Source: Bacteroidales bacterium UBA6397 (GTDB taxonomy: Bacteria > Bacteroidota > Bacteroidia > Bacteroidales > UBA932). Taken from it: 52,595 bases of DNA. The notes under the pieces were generated by a model, which searched no databases, was not told the DNA's origin, and was given only the letters and a program-made list of their open reading frames with translations. The position numbers were made by a program, and so were the translations under genes. Below, in pieces: positions 17,128 to 24,735 of this stretch (position 1 is its first letter; each line of letters begins with the position of its first letter). The DNA lies in the NCBI GenBank assembly GCA_002439875.1, contig DJQB01000002.1, forward strand, positions 204,376 through 256,970, in the 5' to 3' direction.

Positions 17128-19272
17128 ATGATCAAACGAATCCTTGCGGCCACGGGAGTGTTCCTGTGCCTGCTTTCATCCTGTGACAACAACATGAATC
17201 CACTGCTTACAGATTCCACGCTGCCGTATGGCGCGCCTCAGTTCGACAAGATCAAGACTGAGCATTATCTTCCTGCTTTCGAGCAGGCCATCACCGAGGC
17301 CAAAGCCGAGATTGACGCCATCGTGAACAATCCGGACTCACCTACGTTCGAGAACACGGTTGCCGCGCTGGACGAGGCCGGAGGCCGTCTGAATGATGTC
17401 GCCGGCATATTCTACAACCTTATGGAGGCCGACACGAACGATCAGATGCAGGAGGTTGCAGAGAAAGTCTCCCCGATGATGACTGAGTATTCAATGTACG
17501 TCTCGCTGAACGAGCCGCTGTTCGCCCGAGTCAAGGCCGTTCATGAGGGGGCCGAAGGGCTGGAGCCGGACCAGGCCCGGCTTCTGGAGAAGACCTGGAA
17601 GTCGTTCGTGCGCAATGGTGCGAACCTCGGTGCGGAGGACAAGGAGGCCTACAGCAAACTCAGCGAGCGGCTTTCCCTTTTGACCCTCCAGTACGGCAAG
17701 AACGTGCTTGCGGCCACTAATGCCTTTACGTTGAACTTGAAGGATGAGGCTGATCTTGAGGGTCTTCCGGACTTTGTCCGCGAGGCTGCCGTCCAGACGG
17801 CCAAGTCCAAGCAGATGGAAGGCTGGGCGTTTGACCTTTCGGCTCCAAGCTATGGGGCTTTCATGAAGTACAGCTCTCGTCGCGACCTTCGTCAGAAGAT
17901 GTGGATGGCCTACAACACAAGGGCTACGGAAGGGGAGAACAGCAACATCGAACTTTGCCGCCAGATCGCGGAGCTGCGCCTGAAGATTGCGAATATCCTT
18001 GGCTACGAGACTTATGCGGACTATGCCCTTGAGGAGAGGATGGCCAAGAACCCTAAGACAGTCAACGAGTTCATCGAGAAGCTCTTGACTCCATCGCTTC
18101 CTGCCGCCAAGGCCGAGGTCAAGGAGCTTTATGAATATGCCCGTTCCAATGGTTTTGAGGACACCGAGATCCAGCCTTGGGACTTTGGTTTCTGGTCAGA
18201 GAAACTGATGGATGCCCGCTACTCCATCAACGACGAGCAGCTCAAGCCGTATTTCCGACTGGAGAACTGCATTGACGCTGCGTTCGGTCTGGCCGGGAAA
18301 CTCTATGGCCTGACATTCGAGGAGAGGAAGGACATTCCTGTCTATCACCCGGATGTAAAAGTTTATGACGTGAAGGACGTTTCCGGAAGGCACATGGCCT
18401 TGTTCTACGCTGACTTCTTTCCGCGTGCCAGCAAGAGGGGAGGGGCGTGGATGACCGAGTTCCGTGGACAGAGCATCGTGAGCGGGGTTGAGAAACGTCC
18501 GTTCATCAGTCTTGTCACTAACTTCACCAAACCTACTGGAGACAAGCCATCGCTTCTGACCCACGACGAGCTGACTACCCTGCTTCACGAGTTCGGACAC
18601 AGCCTGCACGGCATTCTCGCCGAGGGGAGATATTCATCACTTACCGGTACGAATGTTTCCCGCGACTTTGTGGAACTGCCTTCGCAGATCATGGAGAACT
18701 GGGCATTCGAGCCGGAGTTTCTGGACACTTTCGCCCGCCATTTCGAGACGGGTGAAGCGCTGCCTGATACTCTTATAAGCAAGATTGTAGCCGCCAAGAA
18801 CTACCATGCTGCCTACGCTCAGGTGCGTCAGCTTCAGTTCGGGATTCTGGACATGGCTTGGCACACGCTGAATGATGTCCCGGAATCCGACAAGGATCAC
18901 TTCGGCAGTCTCAGTGACCTGAAAACTATGCAGGAACTTGGAACCATTGCCTTTGAGAAGGCTGCGCTGAAGAGTTCCAATGTGATTCCGTCAATCCCCG
19001 AGGCCTGCATTTCGACCTCTTTCAGCCACATATTCTCGGGTGGTTACAGCGCCGGTTACTACTCCTACAAATGGTCCGAGGTTTTGGAGGCGGATGCTTT
19101 CAGTCTGTTCAGGGAGAAAGGAATATTCAATGCCGGGGTGGCGGCTTCTTTTCGTGATAACATTCTCTCGAAGGGATGCAGTGAGGACGAGGCTGTGCTT
19201 TACCGCCGCTTCCGAGGGCATGATCCTGAGCCTGAGGCGCTGTTGGAGAAACTCGGAATCGTGAAGGACTAA
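17128..19272 (+). CDS. dcp: M3-family zinc metallopeptidase, peptidyl-dipeptidase Dcp type (lipoprotein)
   Basis: A 714-residue M3 peptidase that cleaves dipeptides or short segments from oligopeptides. The zinc site is HEFGH (His487, Glu488, His491) with the third ligand Glu516 in DFVELPSQ, as in Dcp, oligopeptidase A and thimet oligopeptidase. The N-terminus is a lipoprotein signal (LCLLSSC), so unlike E. coli Dcp it should be anchored in the periplasm or on the outer membrane. The length matches the Dcp group. The substrate-binding tail motifs HIFSGGYSAGYYSYKW and YRRFRGHDPEPEALLEKLG are both present. The stop overlaps the convergent lpxK stop by four bases, leaving no room for a terminator between the genes. 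Confidence 0.93.
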   Translation: MIKRILAATGVFLCLLSSCDNNMNPLLTDSTLPYGAPQFDKIKTEHYLPAFEQAITEAKAEIDAIVNNPDSPTFENTVAALDEAGGRLNDVAGIFYNLMEADTNDQMQEVAEKVSPMMTEYSMYVSLNEPLFARVKAVHEGAEGLEPDQARLLEKTWKSFVRNGANLGAEDKEAYSKLSERLSLLTLQYGKNVLAATNAFTLNLKDEADLEGLPDFVREAAVQTAKSKQMEGWAFDLSAPSYGAFMKYSSRRDLRQKMWMAYNTRATEGENSNIELCRQIAELRLKIANILGYETYADYALEERMAKNPKTVNEFIEKLLTPSLPAAKAEVKELYEYARSNGFEDTEIQPWDFGFWSEKLMDARYSINDEQLKPYFRLENCIDAAFGLAGKLYGLTFEERKDIPVYHPDVKVYDVKDVSGRHMALFYADFFPRASKRGGAWMTEFRGQSIVSGVEKRPFISLVTNFTKPTGDKPSLLTHDELTTLLHEFGHSLHGILAEGRYSSLTGTNVSRDFVELPSQIMENWAFEPEFLDTFARHFETGEALPDTLISKIVAAKNYHAAYAQVRQLQFGILDMAWHTLNDVPESDKDHFGSLSDLKTMQELGTIAFEKAALKSSNVIPSIPEACISTSFSHIFSGGYSAGYYSYKWSEVLEADAFSLFREKGIFNAGVAASFRDNILSKGCSEDEAVLYRRFRGHDPEPEALLEKLGIVKD

Positions 19273-20417
19273 TAATCCGGTGAGAAATTGCGAAGGGCGG
19301 TCATCAGAGTGTTCTCGAAGACCGCTTTTTCGTGTTCCGAAAGGAATCCGACCTCGATCGGCACCTGAAACAGGCGCACCTTGAGCTGGTCAGGGACTCT
19401 CTTTAAGTCCAGGATCCTCTGGCAGTCTTTTTCCGTCGTCGCCACGACGGCCGTCGGATGCTCCTTCACGGCGTTCATGATCTTTTTGATGTCGAACCTG
19501 TTGTAGTTGTGATGATCCATGAAGTTGAACCGCTTCACGATTTTGTGTTCGTCGCTCAAGTACATCCTCAACGGCGTGTCCTTGGCTATTCCCGAAAAGA
19601 GGATCAGTTTCTTCGAGTACGCGTACCGGCGGTCGCCCTCTTCGAAGACCGGCTGGAGTGAGTTGTACCAGATTGTTGTGAAGAGCAGAGTCTTGACCGC
19701 ACCCTTCTTGTCCGTTCCTGTGCAAGTCTTGAGGTCATAGTCCCACAGGCCGAACGACTTCGCCCACTCGATTTTCCGCTCGTCATCCAGATAGGCTGGA
19801 CATTTGGACACGATGATGATGTCGGCGTTGTGCAGTCTCTGCGGCAGGTCACGCAATCTTCCGAAAGGCAGCAACTGGTCTTTGTAAGTCGGGCGGTTGT
19901 AGTCCACGAGGACTATGTTGAAGTAGGCTTTCAGCGTCCTGTACTGGAAAGCGTCGTCCAGGACAATGAGATCCGCTGGAGGAATCGACGCGTCGGCGCA
20001 CTTGCGGGCGCGTCTCTCGGTCTTGAGTTTCTCGGGGTGGCAGAGAATGTCGCATCCCTTGATTCTTTGCCTGTCCACGGCGACGGTTACGCTTGGGAAT
20101 TTTCTTTTGATCTGGAGAGGCTCGTCGCCGTATTCCTTGACTTTGCCGTCTTTTTCGACCAATTGGAAACCACCGCTGTTGCGCTTGTGCCCTCTTGACA
20201 GGACGGCAAGGTTGCGGAACGCCCAGTCATCACTCTGAAGCAGTGTGCGCAGGATCATCTCTGTGTGAGGTGTCTTACCCGTGCCGCCGGCCGTGATGTT
20301 GCCGACACAGATGGTCGGAACCTCGCAGGTGCCGACCTTGAAGAGGCCGTGGTCGTAGCAGGCGTGCCTCAACTTCAGCGTCAGATAGTATGGTGCAAGA
20401 AGGATCTTGTCAAGCAT
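19269..20417 (-). CDS. lpxK: Tetraacyldisaccharide 4'-kinase
   Basis: A 382-residue LpxK, the inner-membrane kinase that phosphorylates the 4' position of the lipid A precursor. The P-loop GGTGKT lies at residues 44-49 after an N-terminal amphipathic segment, and DDAFQYR and DHHNYNR follow, all typical of LpxK. I chose the ATG at 20417. A TTG at 20426 falls inside the -7 promoter element, so it cannot be the start of a transcript from that promoter. With the ATG the mRNA would be almost leaderless. It lies 21 bases downstream of dusB in the same direction. The 3' end overlaps dcp by four bases tail to tail. Confidence 0.93.
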   Translation of the reverse strand: MLDKILLAPYYLTLKLRHACYDHGLFKVGTCEVPTICVGNITAGGTGKTPHTEMILRTLLQSDDWAFRNLAVLSRGHKRNSGGFQLVEKDGKVKEYGDEPLQIKRKFPSVTVAVDRQRIKGCDILCHPEKLKTERRARKCADASIPPADLIVLDDAFQYRTLKAYFNIVLVDYNRPTYKDQLLPFGRLRDLPQRLHNADIIIVSKCPAYLDDERKIEWAKSFGLWDYDLKTCTGTDKKGAVKTLLFTTIWYNSLQPVFEEGDRRYAYSKKLILFSGIAKDTPLRMYLSDEHKIVKRFNFMDHHNYNRFDIKKIMNAVKEHPTAVVATTEKDCQRILDLKRVPDQLKVRLFQVPIEVGFLSEHEKAVFENTLMTALRNFSPDY

Positions 20418-20423
20418 AGACTG

Positions 20424-20431
20424 CAAAGATA
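20424..20431 (-). promoter_or_regulatory. -7 element of lpxK, near-leaderless
   Basis: On the minus strand this reads TATCTTTG followed by CAGTCT and the ATG of lpxK. Initiation normally falls about 6-8 bases after TAnnTTTG, so the transcript would start at or next to the ATG. Confidence 0.6.
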
Positions 20432-20438
20432 CAAAAAA

Positions 20439-21473
20439 TCATAAGCCATAGACGCTGTTTGCCTCTGAAATTTCAGTGTCACCCCATTTTTCGGCTATAT
20501 ATTCCAAAATCCTGAACACTTCAGTCGGATCATTCTCCGTCACGAGCCGCATTCTGGTCTCCTTGAAGTCGGGCAAACCTTTGAAATAGCAGGAGAGGTG
20601 ACGGCGCATCTCATAGACTCCGGTTGGCACGCCTTTGAGGTCCAGCGACAGACGCATCTGCCTTTTCGCCAGCCCGACCCGTTCCCGCACCCCAAGCGGC
20701 GGAAGTTCCTCCCCTGTGGCAAGGAAGTGCTTGATTTCCTTGAATATCCATGGATGGCCGAAAGACGCTCTTGCGACCATGATCCCGTCCACCCCGTACC
20801 GGTCGAACGCCTCTCTCGCCTTCCGCGCGGAGTTGATGTCGCCGTTGCCTATTATAGGGATATGCATCCTCGGGTTGCGTTTGACTTCCCCGATTAGAGT
20901 CCAGTCGGCCTCGCCCTTGTACATCTGGCAGCGGGTGCGCCCGTGGATCGTGAGGGCCTTGATGCCCGTGTCCTGAAGCCTTTCGGCCAACTCCACGATG
21001 ATCTTGCTGCTTTCGTCCCAGCCGAGCCGGGTCTTGACAGTTACAGGCTTGCCGACGGCCTCGACAATCCGTTTGGTGATCCTCACCATCTTGTCTGGAT
21101 CCCTCATCATACCAGAGCCAGCTCCTCGTCCTGCGATCTTGCTGACCGGACATCCGAAATTGATGTCGATCAGGTCGCATCCGTGTCCTCCGACGATCTC
21201 GTCGGCATGGTCGGCCATTCTGGCCGCCTCGACCATCGCGTCCGGGTCGCTTCCGTAGATCTGTATGCCGATTGGAGCCTCAGCATCGGAGGTTTTGAGT
21301 TTGGCATAGGCCTTTTTCGCATCCCGGATCAGACCTTCCGCCGGGATGAACTCCGTGTATGTCATATCTGCCCCCTGCTCCCTGCATATTCCTCTGAATG
21401 AAGCGTCCGTTACGTCTTCCATCGGAGCAAGGAGTACCGGTCTTTCTCCGAGATCTATATTCCCAATTGTCAT
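20439..21473 (-). CDS. dusB: tRNA-dihydrouridine synthase, DusB type
   Basis: A 344-residue flavin-dependent tRNA dihydrouridine synthase. The N-terminal barrel begins NIDLGERPVLLAPMEDVTD. The catalytic cysteine is C108 in NFGCPV, with KTRLGWD (K147) and IHGRTRCQMYKG following, and GNGDI and VDGIMVARASFGHPWIF complete the FMN-binding set. The C-terminal helical tRNA-binding domain is present. I chose the ATG at 21473 because family members begin there. The TTG at 21542 lies within three bases of the -7 promoter element and is too early. It is followed closely by lpxK, but lpxK has its own promoter. Confidence 0.92.
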   Translation of the reverse strand: MTIGNIDLGERPVLLAPMEDVTDASFRGICREQGADMTYTEFIPAEGLIRDAKKAYAKLKTSDAEAPIGIQIYGSDPDAMVEAARMADHADEIVGGHGCDLIDINFGCPVSKIAGRGAGSGMMRDPDKMVRITKRIVEAVGKPVTVKTRLGWDESSKIIVELAERLQDTGIKALTIHGRTRCQMYKGEADWTLIGEVKRNPRMHIPIIGNGDINSARKAREAFDRYGVDGIMVARASFGHPWIFKEIKHFLATGEELPPLGVRERVGLAKRQMRLSLDLKGVPTGVYEMRRHLSCYFKGLPDFKETRMRLVTENDPTEVFRILEYIAEKWGDTEISEANSVYGL

Positions 21474-21539
21474 ATTGTCGATATTCTCTGACTTTTGTTC
21501 CGATTGGCATTTTCCTTGCTGGAAAGTACTAATTGTCTG

Positions 21540-21556
21540 CAAAATTACTATTTTTG
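21540..21556. promoter_or_regulatory. Back-to-back -7 elements for dusB and pfkA
   Basis: The minus strand carries TAATTTTG at 21547-21540 (towards dusB), and the plus strand carries TATTTTTG at 21549-21556 (towards pfkA). The two -7 elements are one base apart, so polymerase bound at one would cover the other. I see no ideal -33 TTG for either. Confidence 0.5.
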
Positions 21557-21589
21557 CAGGATAGAATAAAAGATTAATTGTAGTGTGTT

Positions 21590-22570
21590 ATGAAAGAGAT
21601 AGCAACAATTGGAGTTCTTACATCTGGCGGTGATGCTCCTGGAATGAATGCATGCATTAGGGCTGTTACCCGCTCGGCAATCTACAACGGATGGAAGGTC
21701 ATGGGAATTTACCGAGGCTTTGAAGGCTTGATCAACGGTGATTTCAAGGAACTTACTACCGAAAGTGTCAGCAATGTGATCCAAAGGGGTGGTACGATAC
21801 TTAAAACGGCCCGCAGCGAGGAGTTTATGACTGTCGAGGGCCGGAAAAAGGCTTATGACAATGTCGTCAAGTTCGGAGTTGACGCACTGGTCATCATTGG
21901 CGGAAACGGATCTCTGGCCGGTGCGCAGGATTTCGCTCACGAGTATGACATTCCTGTGGTCGGGCTTCCTGGTACCATAGACAACGACCTTTATGGCACA
22001 GATTCCACAATCGGTTACGACACAGCGCTTAACACTATCGTTGAGTGCGTGGACAAGATCAGGGACACGGCCACCTCGCACGACCGTATATTCTTTGTCG
22101 AGGTGATGGGACGTGACGCAGGTTTCCTCGCGCAGAACTCCGCTATTGCCGCCGGAGCCGAGGCTGCCATCATCCCTGAGGATCAGACCGACATCGACCA
22201 GCTTGAGATGTTCATCAGCCACGGCTGCCGTAAGAGCAAGAACAGCTCCATCGTTATCGTCTCCGAAAGTCCGAAGGACGGGGGAGCGATGCACTACGCC
22301 GAAAGGGTGAGACAGGAATATCCTGAATATGATGTCCGTGTCACCATCCTTGGCCATCTCCAGCGTGGTGGATGCCCTTCCGCCTATGACAGGATCCTCG
22401 CCAGCCGTCTCGGCTACGCCAGCATCGAGGCCCTTCAGGAAGGCCAGCGCAACATCATGGTCGGCATCTCCAACAACGAGATCGTCTATGTCCCGATCGG
22501 CAAGGCCATCAAGCTTGACAAGCCGATTGACAAGGAACTCATCAACGTCCTCGCCGTCCTGTCCATCTAG
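21590..22570 (+). CDS. pfkA: ATP-dependent 6-phosphofructokinase
   Basis: A 326-residue PfkA, the committing step of glycolysis (fructose 6-phosphate to fructose 1,6-bisphosphate). It has the N-terminal nucleotide loop TSGGDAPGMNA (residues 11-21), IIGGNGSLAGA (102-112) in place of the E. coli GGDGS, and the catalytic PGTIDND (127-133; D131 and D133). The effector-region motif EVMGRDAG and the late LGHLQRGG complete the family pattern. The length is normal. The Asn in GGNGS is common in Bacteroidota PfkA and does not argue against ATP use. A leader of about 27 bases is expected from the TATTTTTG element. Confidence 0.95.
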   Translation: MKEIATIGVLTSGGDAPGMNACIRAVTRSAIYNGWKVMGIYRGFEGLINGDFKELTTESVSNVIQRGGTILKTARSEEFMTVEGRKKAYDNVVKFGVDALVIIGGNGSLAGAQDFAHEYDIPVVGLPGTIDNDLYGTDSTIGYDTALNTIVECVDKIRDTATSHDRIFFVEVMGRDAGFLAQNSAIAAGAEAAIIPEDQTDIDQLEMFISHGCRKSKNSSIVIVSESPKDGGAMHYAERVRQEYPEYDVRVTILGHLQRGGCPSAYDRILASRLGYASIEALQEGQRNIMVGISNNEIVYVPIGKAIKLDKPIDKELINVLAVLSI

Positions 22571-22679
22571 CCGGACGCCACGTAATCGCGGAGACGCTTA
22601 CATTGACTGTTTATGCTACTCTCGAAAAAGTCGCTAAGGCGCTACACCGACAGTCCTATCGACAATCTAAAAGAGTAAG

Positions 22680-22711
22680 TTTGAATATTTCAGAAAAAAT
22701 GCCTAACTTTG
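22680..22711 (+). promoter_or_regulatory. Consensus promoter of the rplM operon
   Basis: TTTG (22680-22683), 20 bases, then TAACTTTG (22704-22711) is a full match to the Bacteroidota promoter TTTG-N19-21-TAnnTTTG. It drives rplM and presumably the operon to tsf. The first transcribed bases would form the hairpin described next. Confidence 0.85.
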
Positions 22712-22737
22712 CGGTCCCTATGTAGTGTAGGGATCGC
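22711..22737 (+). promoter_or_regulatory. 5' leader hairpin of rplM, candidate autoregulatory site
   Basis: The arms GCGGTCCCTA (22711-22720) and TAGGGATCGC (22728-22737) form a ten-pair stem with one G-U pair around the loop TGTAGTG, right at the predicted transcript start and 35 bases before the GTG of rplM. Leaders to which L13 binds to control its own operon are plausible, and leader motifs for this protein have, as I recall, been proposed in Bacteroidia. I could not check this against Rfam. An RNA hairpin at the extreme 5' end could also simply stabilise the mRNA. Confidence 0.55.
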
Positions 22738-22771
22738 AATATTTTATGTTAAACCATTAAAGATCAAGACA

Positions 22772-23224
22772 GTGGACACACTTAGCTACAAAACAGTTTC
22801 TTTGAACAAGAATACTGTACAGAAAGAGTGGGTCGTTATCGATGCCACGGATCTGGCACTCGGACGTCTTGCTTCAAGAGTTGCTCTTGTCCTTCGCGGC
22901 AAGAACAAACCTGGATTCACCCCTCATGTTGACTGCGGTGACAACGTTATCGTTATCAATGCGGAGAAGGTAATCCTCAAAGGCAGCAAGATGACTGATC
23001 GTGTTTACGTTCGCTACACCGGTTATCCGGGCGGACAGCGTTTCACGACTCCGAAGGAGATCCTGGAGAGAAGGCCTGCTGAACTCGTTAGGAGAGCAGT
23101 AAAGGGTATGCTCCCTAAGACACGTCTTGGTGACAAGATCATCAACAATCTGCATGTCTATGCAGGTCCAGAACATCCTCACCAGGCGCAGAACCCTAGA
23201 GAAATTAAGTTGAACGAAATCTAA
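22772..23224 (+). CDS. rplM: 50S ribosomal protein L13
   Basis: A 150-residue L13 starting at GTG (VDTLSYKTVS), which agrees with family members in this phylum. An upstream in-frame start at 22709 would overlap the -7 promoter element and is ruled out. It has the conserved VIDATDLALGRLASRVA, the RGKNKPGFTPHVDCGDNV core, YTGYPGG and the C-terminal YAGPEHPHQAQNP. L13 nucleates early assembly of the large subunit. The gene is followed after eight bases by rpsI, the standard pairing. Confidence 0.96.
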   Translation: MDTLSYKTVSLNKNTVQKEWVVIDATDLALGRLASRVALVLRGKNKPGFTPHVDCGDNVIVINAEKVILKGSKMTDRVYVRYTGYPGGQRFTTPKEILERRPAELVRRAVKGMLPKTRLGDKIINNLHVYAGPEHPHQAQNPREIKLNEI

Positions 23225-23232
23225 CAGAGCAA

Positions 23233-23622
23233 ATGGAACAGAAAAACGCCCTTGGAAGACGTAAATCAGCCGTCGCTCGTGTTTATCTCGCAGCCGGACA
23301 AGGTAATGTCACAATCAACGGACGCAGTGTTGAGGAGTACTTCAAGACTGACGCTCTCCGTTACATCGTGAACCAGCCTTTCGCGGTAACGAAGACAGAA
23401 GGTCAGTTTGACGTAAAGGTTAACGTTGTCGGAGGTGGCACAAAAGGCCAGGCCGAAGCTGTAAGACTCGGAATATCCCGCGCTCTCAGCGATCTGGATA
23501 GAGAGGCTTACCGCGCAGCCCTCAAGGCCGAAGGCTTCCTGACACGTGACTCCCGCGAAGTCGAGAGAAAGAAACCTGGTCAGCCTGGCGCACGTGCGCG
23601 CTTCCAGTTCAGCAAGCGTTAG
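23233..23622 (+). CDS. rpsI: 30S ribosomal protein S9
   Basis: A 129-residue S9 with the N-terminal ALGRRKSAVARVYL, the central GGTKGQAEAVRLGISRAL and the basic C-terminal tail KKPGQPGARARFQFSKR, whose last Lys-Arg contacts P-site tRNA. It is translated from the rplM operon mRNA and is followed by an unusually long structured spacer before rpsB. Confidence 0.96.
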   Translation: MEQKNALGRRKSAVARVYLAAGQGNVTINGRSVEEYFKTDALRYIVNQPFAVTKTEGQFDVKVNVVGGGTKGQAEAVRLGISRALSDLDREAYRAALKAEGFLTRDSREVERKKPGQPGARARFQFSKR

Positions 23623-23664
23623 TCTTGGCTGGATAGCGAAGCAGCATAAGCTGGTTTATGAAAA

Positions 23665-23756
23665 AGCACAGCCCGGTGCTTCAAATCCTGCGGATTTTCT
23701 GTCGGATGAGAATCCGATGAACACTACCCGGGATTGCCGGAACTGCGGAAAATCCC
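23665..23756 (+). promoter_or_regulatory. Structured RNA spacer between rpsI and rpsB
   Basis: The 237-base gap 23623-23859 contains four consecutive hairpins: AGCAC (23665) with GTGCT (23680); AAATCC (23683) with GGATTT (23697); TCGGAT (23702) with ATCCGA (23717) around a GAGA loop; and GGGATT (23730) with AATCCC (23756) enclosing CCG and CGG. Such density suggests a folded leader that could control rpsB-tsf, for example by S2 binding. No T-run follows the last hairpin, so it is not an ordinary terminator. I see no promoter of the TAnnTTTG type in the gap, so read-through from rplM is likely. Confidence 0.5.
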
Positions 23757-23859
23757 AGAGACTGGTCAAGGATCACTGCTCAGGGATTGAAGAAAAGAGC
23801 TTTCAGGCTGTCGGCAAAAGGTCTGAAGGAAAGTTAAAAACAAATAACAGAATTTTAAA

Positions 23860-24717
23860 ATGCCACGCACAAATTTCCAAGAACTTCTTGATGCAGGTGT
23901 ACATTTCGGACATTTGGCAAGGAAATGGAATCCTAAAATGGCTCCATACATCTTTGACCAGAAGAATGGAATCCACATCATCGACCTGCACAAGACCATC
24001 GTCAAGATAGACGAGGCTGCTGATGCAATGAAAGAGCTTGCGCGTTCAGGTCGCAAGATTCTCTTTGTAGCCACAAAGAAACAGGCTAAAGAGATCGTTG
24101 CAGAAAAGGCTAAGGCAGTCAATATGCCATCGATAACCGAGCGTTGGGCTGGTGGTATGCTTACCAATTTCCCGACCATCCGCAAGGCTATCAAGAAGAT
24201 GAACACCATCGACAAGATGAAAGAAGATGGTACTTTCGAGAAACTCGCCAAGAGAGAGCGTCTCCAAATTGACCGTCAGAGAGAAAAACTCGAAAAGAAC
24301 CTTGGCTCCATCAAGGACATGAGCCGTCTCCCATCCGCACTTTTTGTTGTAGACATTCAGAAAGAGGCCAACGCCGTCAAGGAGGCTAACCGTCTCAACA
24401 TCCCGGTATTCGCATTGGTTGACACTTGTTGCGATCCTACCCCTATTGATTATGTGATACCGGCTAACGACGACGCGACGAAGTCGATCGAGACCATTCT
24501 CAACGTCCTTTGCGAAGCCATTCAGGAAGGTCTAAACGAGAGAAAGTTGGAGAAGGAAAAAGAGGCAAGTGAGGAAGCCGCTGAAGGTGAGGCTCTTGCG
24601 AATCCAACAGGCAAGAAGCTTCGCGCTCGCAAAAGTGCCAAACCTGTTGATGTAGAGGCAGAGGCGGCACCTGTTGAGGCTACTCCTAAGGCAGTGGAAG
24701 AACCAAAAGCTGAATAA
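23860..24717 (+). CDS. rpsB: 30S ribosomal protein S2
   Basis: A 285-residue S2. It opens with FQELLDAGVHFGH and carries KMAPYIFDQKNGIHIIDLHKT, the RWAGGMLTNF signature, and the late DTCCDPTPIDYVIPANDDA. The last 50 residues are an acidic, Ala/Glu/Lys-rich tail (VEAEAAPVEATPKAVEEPKAE), longer than in E. coli but usual in this phylum. S2 is one of the last proteins to join the small subunit. It lies 18 bases before tsf. Confidence 0.96.
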   Translation: MPRTNFQELLDAGVHFGHLARKWNPKMAPYIFDQKNGIHIIDLHKTIVKIDEAADAMKELARSGRKILFVATKKQAKEIVAEKAKAVNMPSITERWAGGMLTNFPTIRKAIKKMNTIDKMKEDGTFEKLAKRERLQIDRQREKLEKNLGSIKDMSRLPSALFVVDIQKEANAVKEANRLNIPVFALVDTCCDPTPIDYVIPANDDATKSIETILNVLCEAIQEGLNERKLEKEKEASEEAAEGEALANPTGKKLRARKSAKPVDVEAEAAPVEATPKAVEEPKAE

Positions 24718-24735
24718 TTTAAAAGAGAACTAGTT

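Noticed and set aside
21548..22357. 269-codon minus-strand frame opposite pfkA
   Set aside because: pfkA on the plus strand has all family motifs. The opposite frame has none and depends on the reversed codon pattern.
23630..23700. tRNA-like text (GCTTCAAATCC) in the rpsI-rpsB spacer
   Set aside because: I could not form an acceptor stem or an anticodon arm at the right distances. The bases fit the hairpins described for the leader better.
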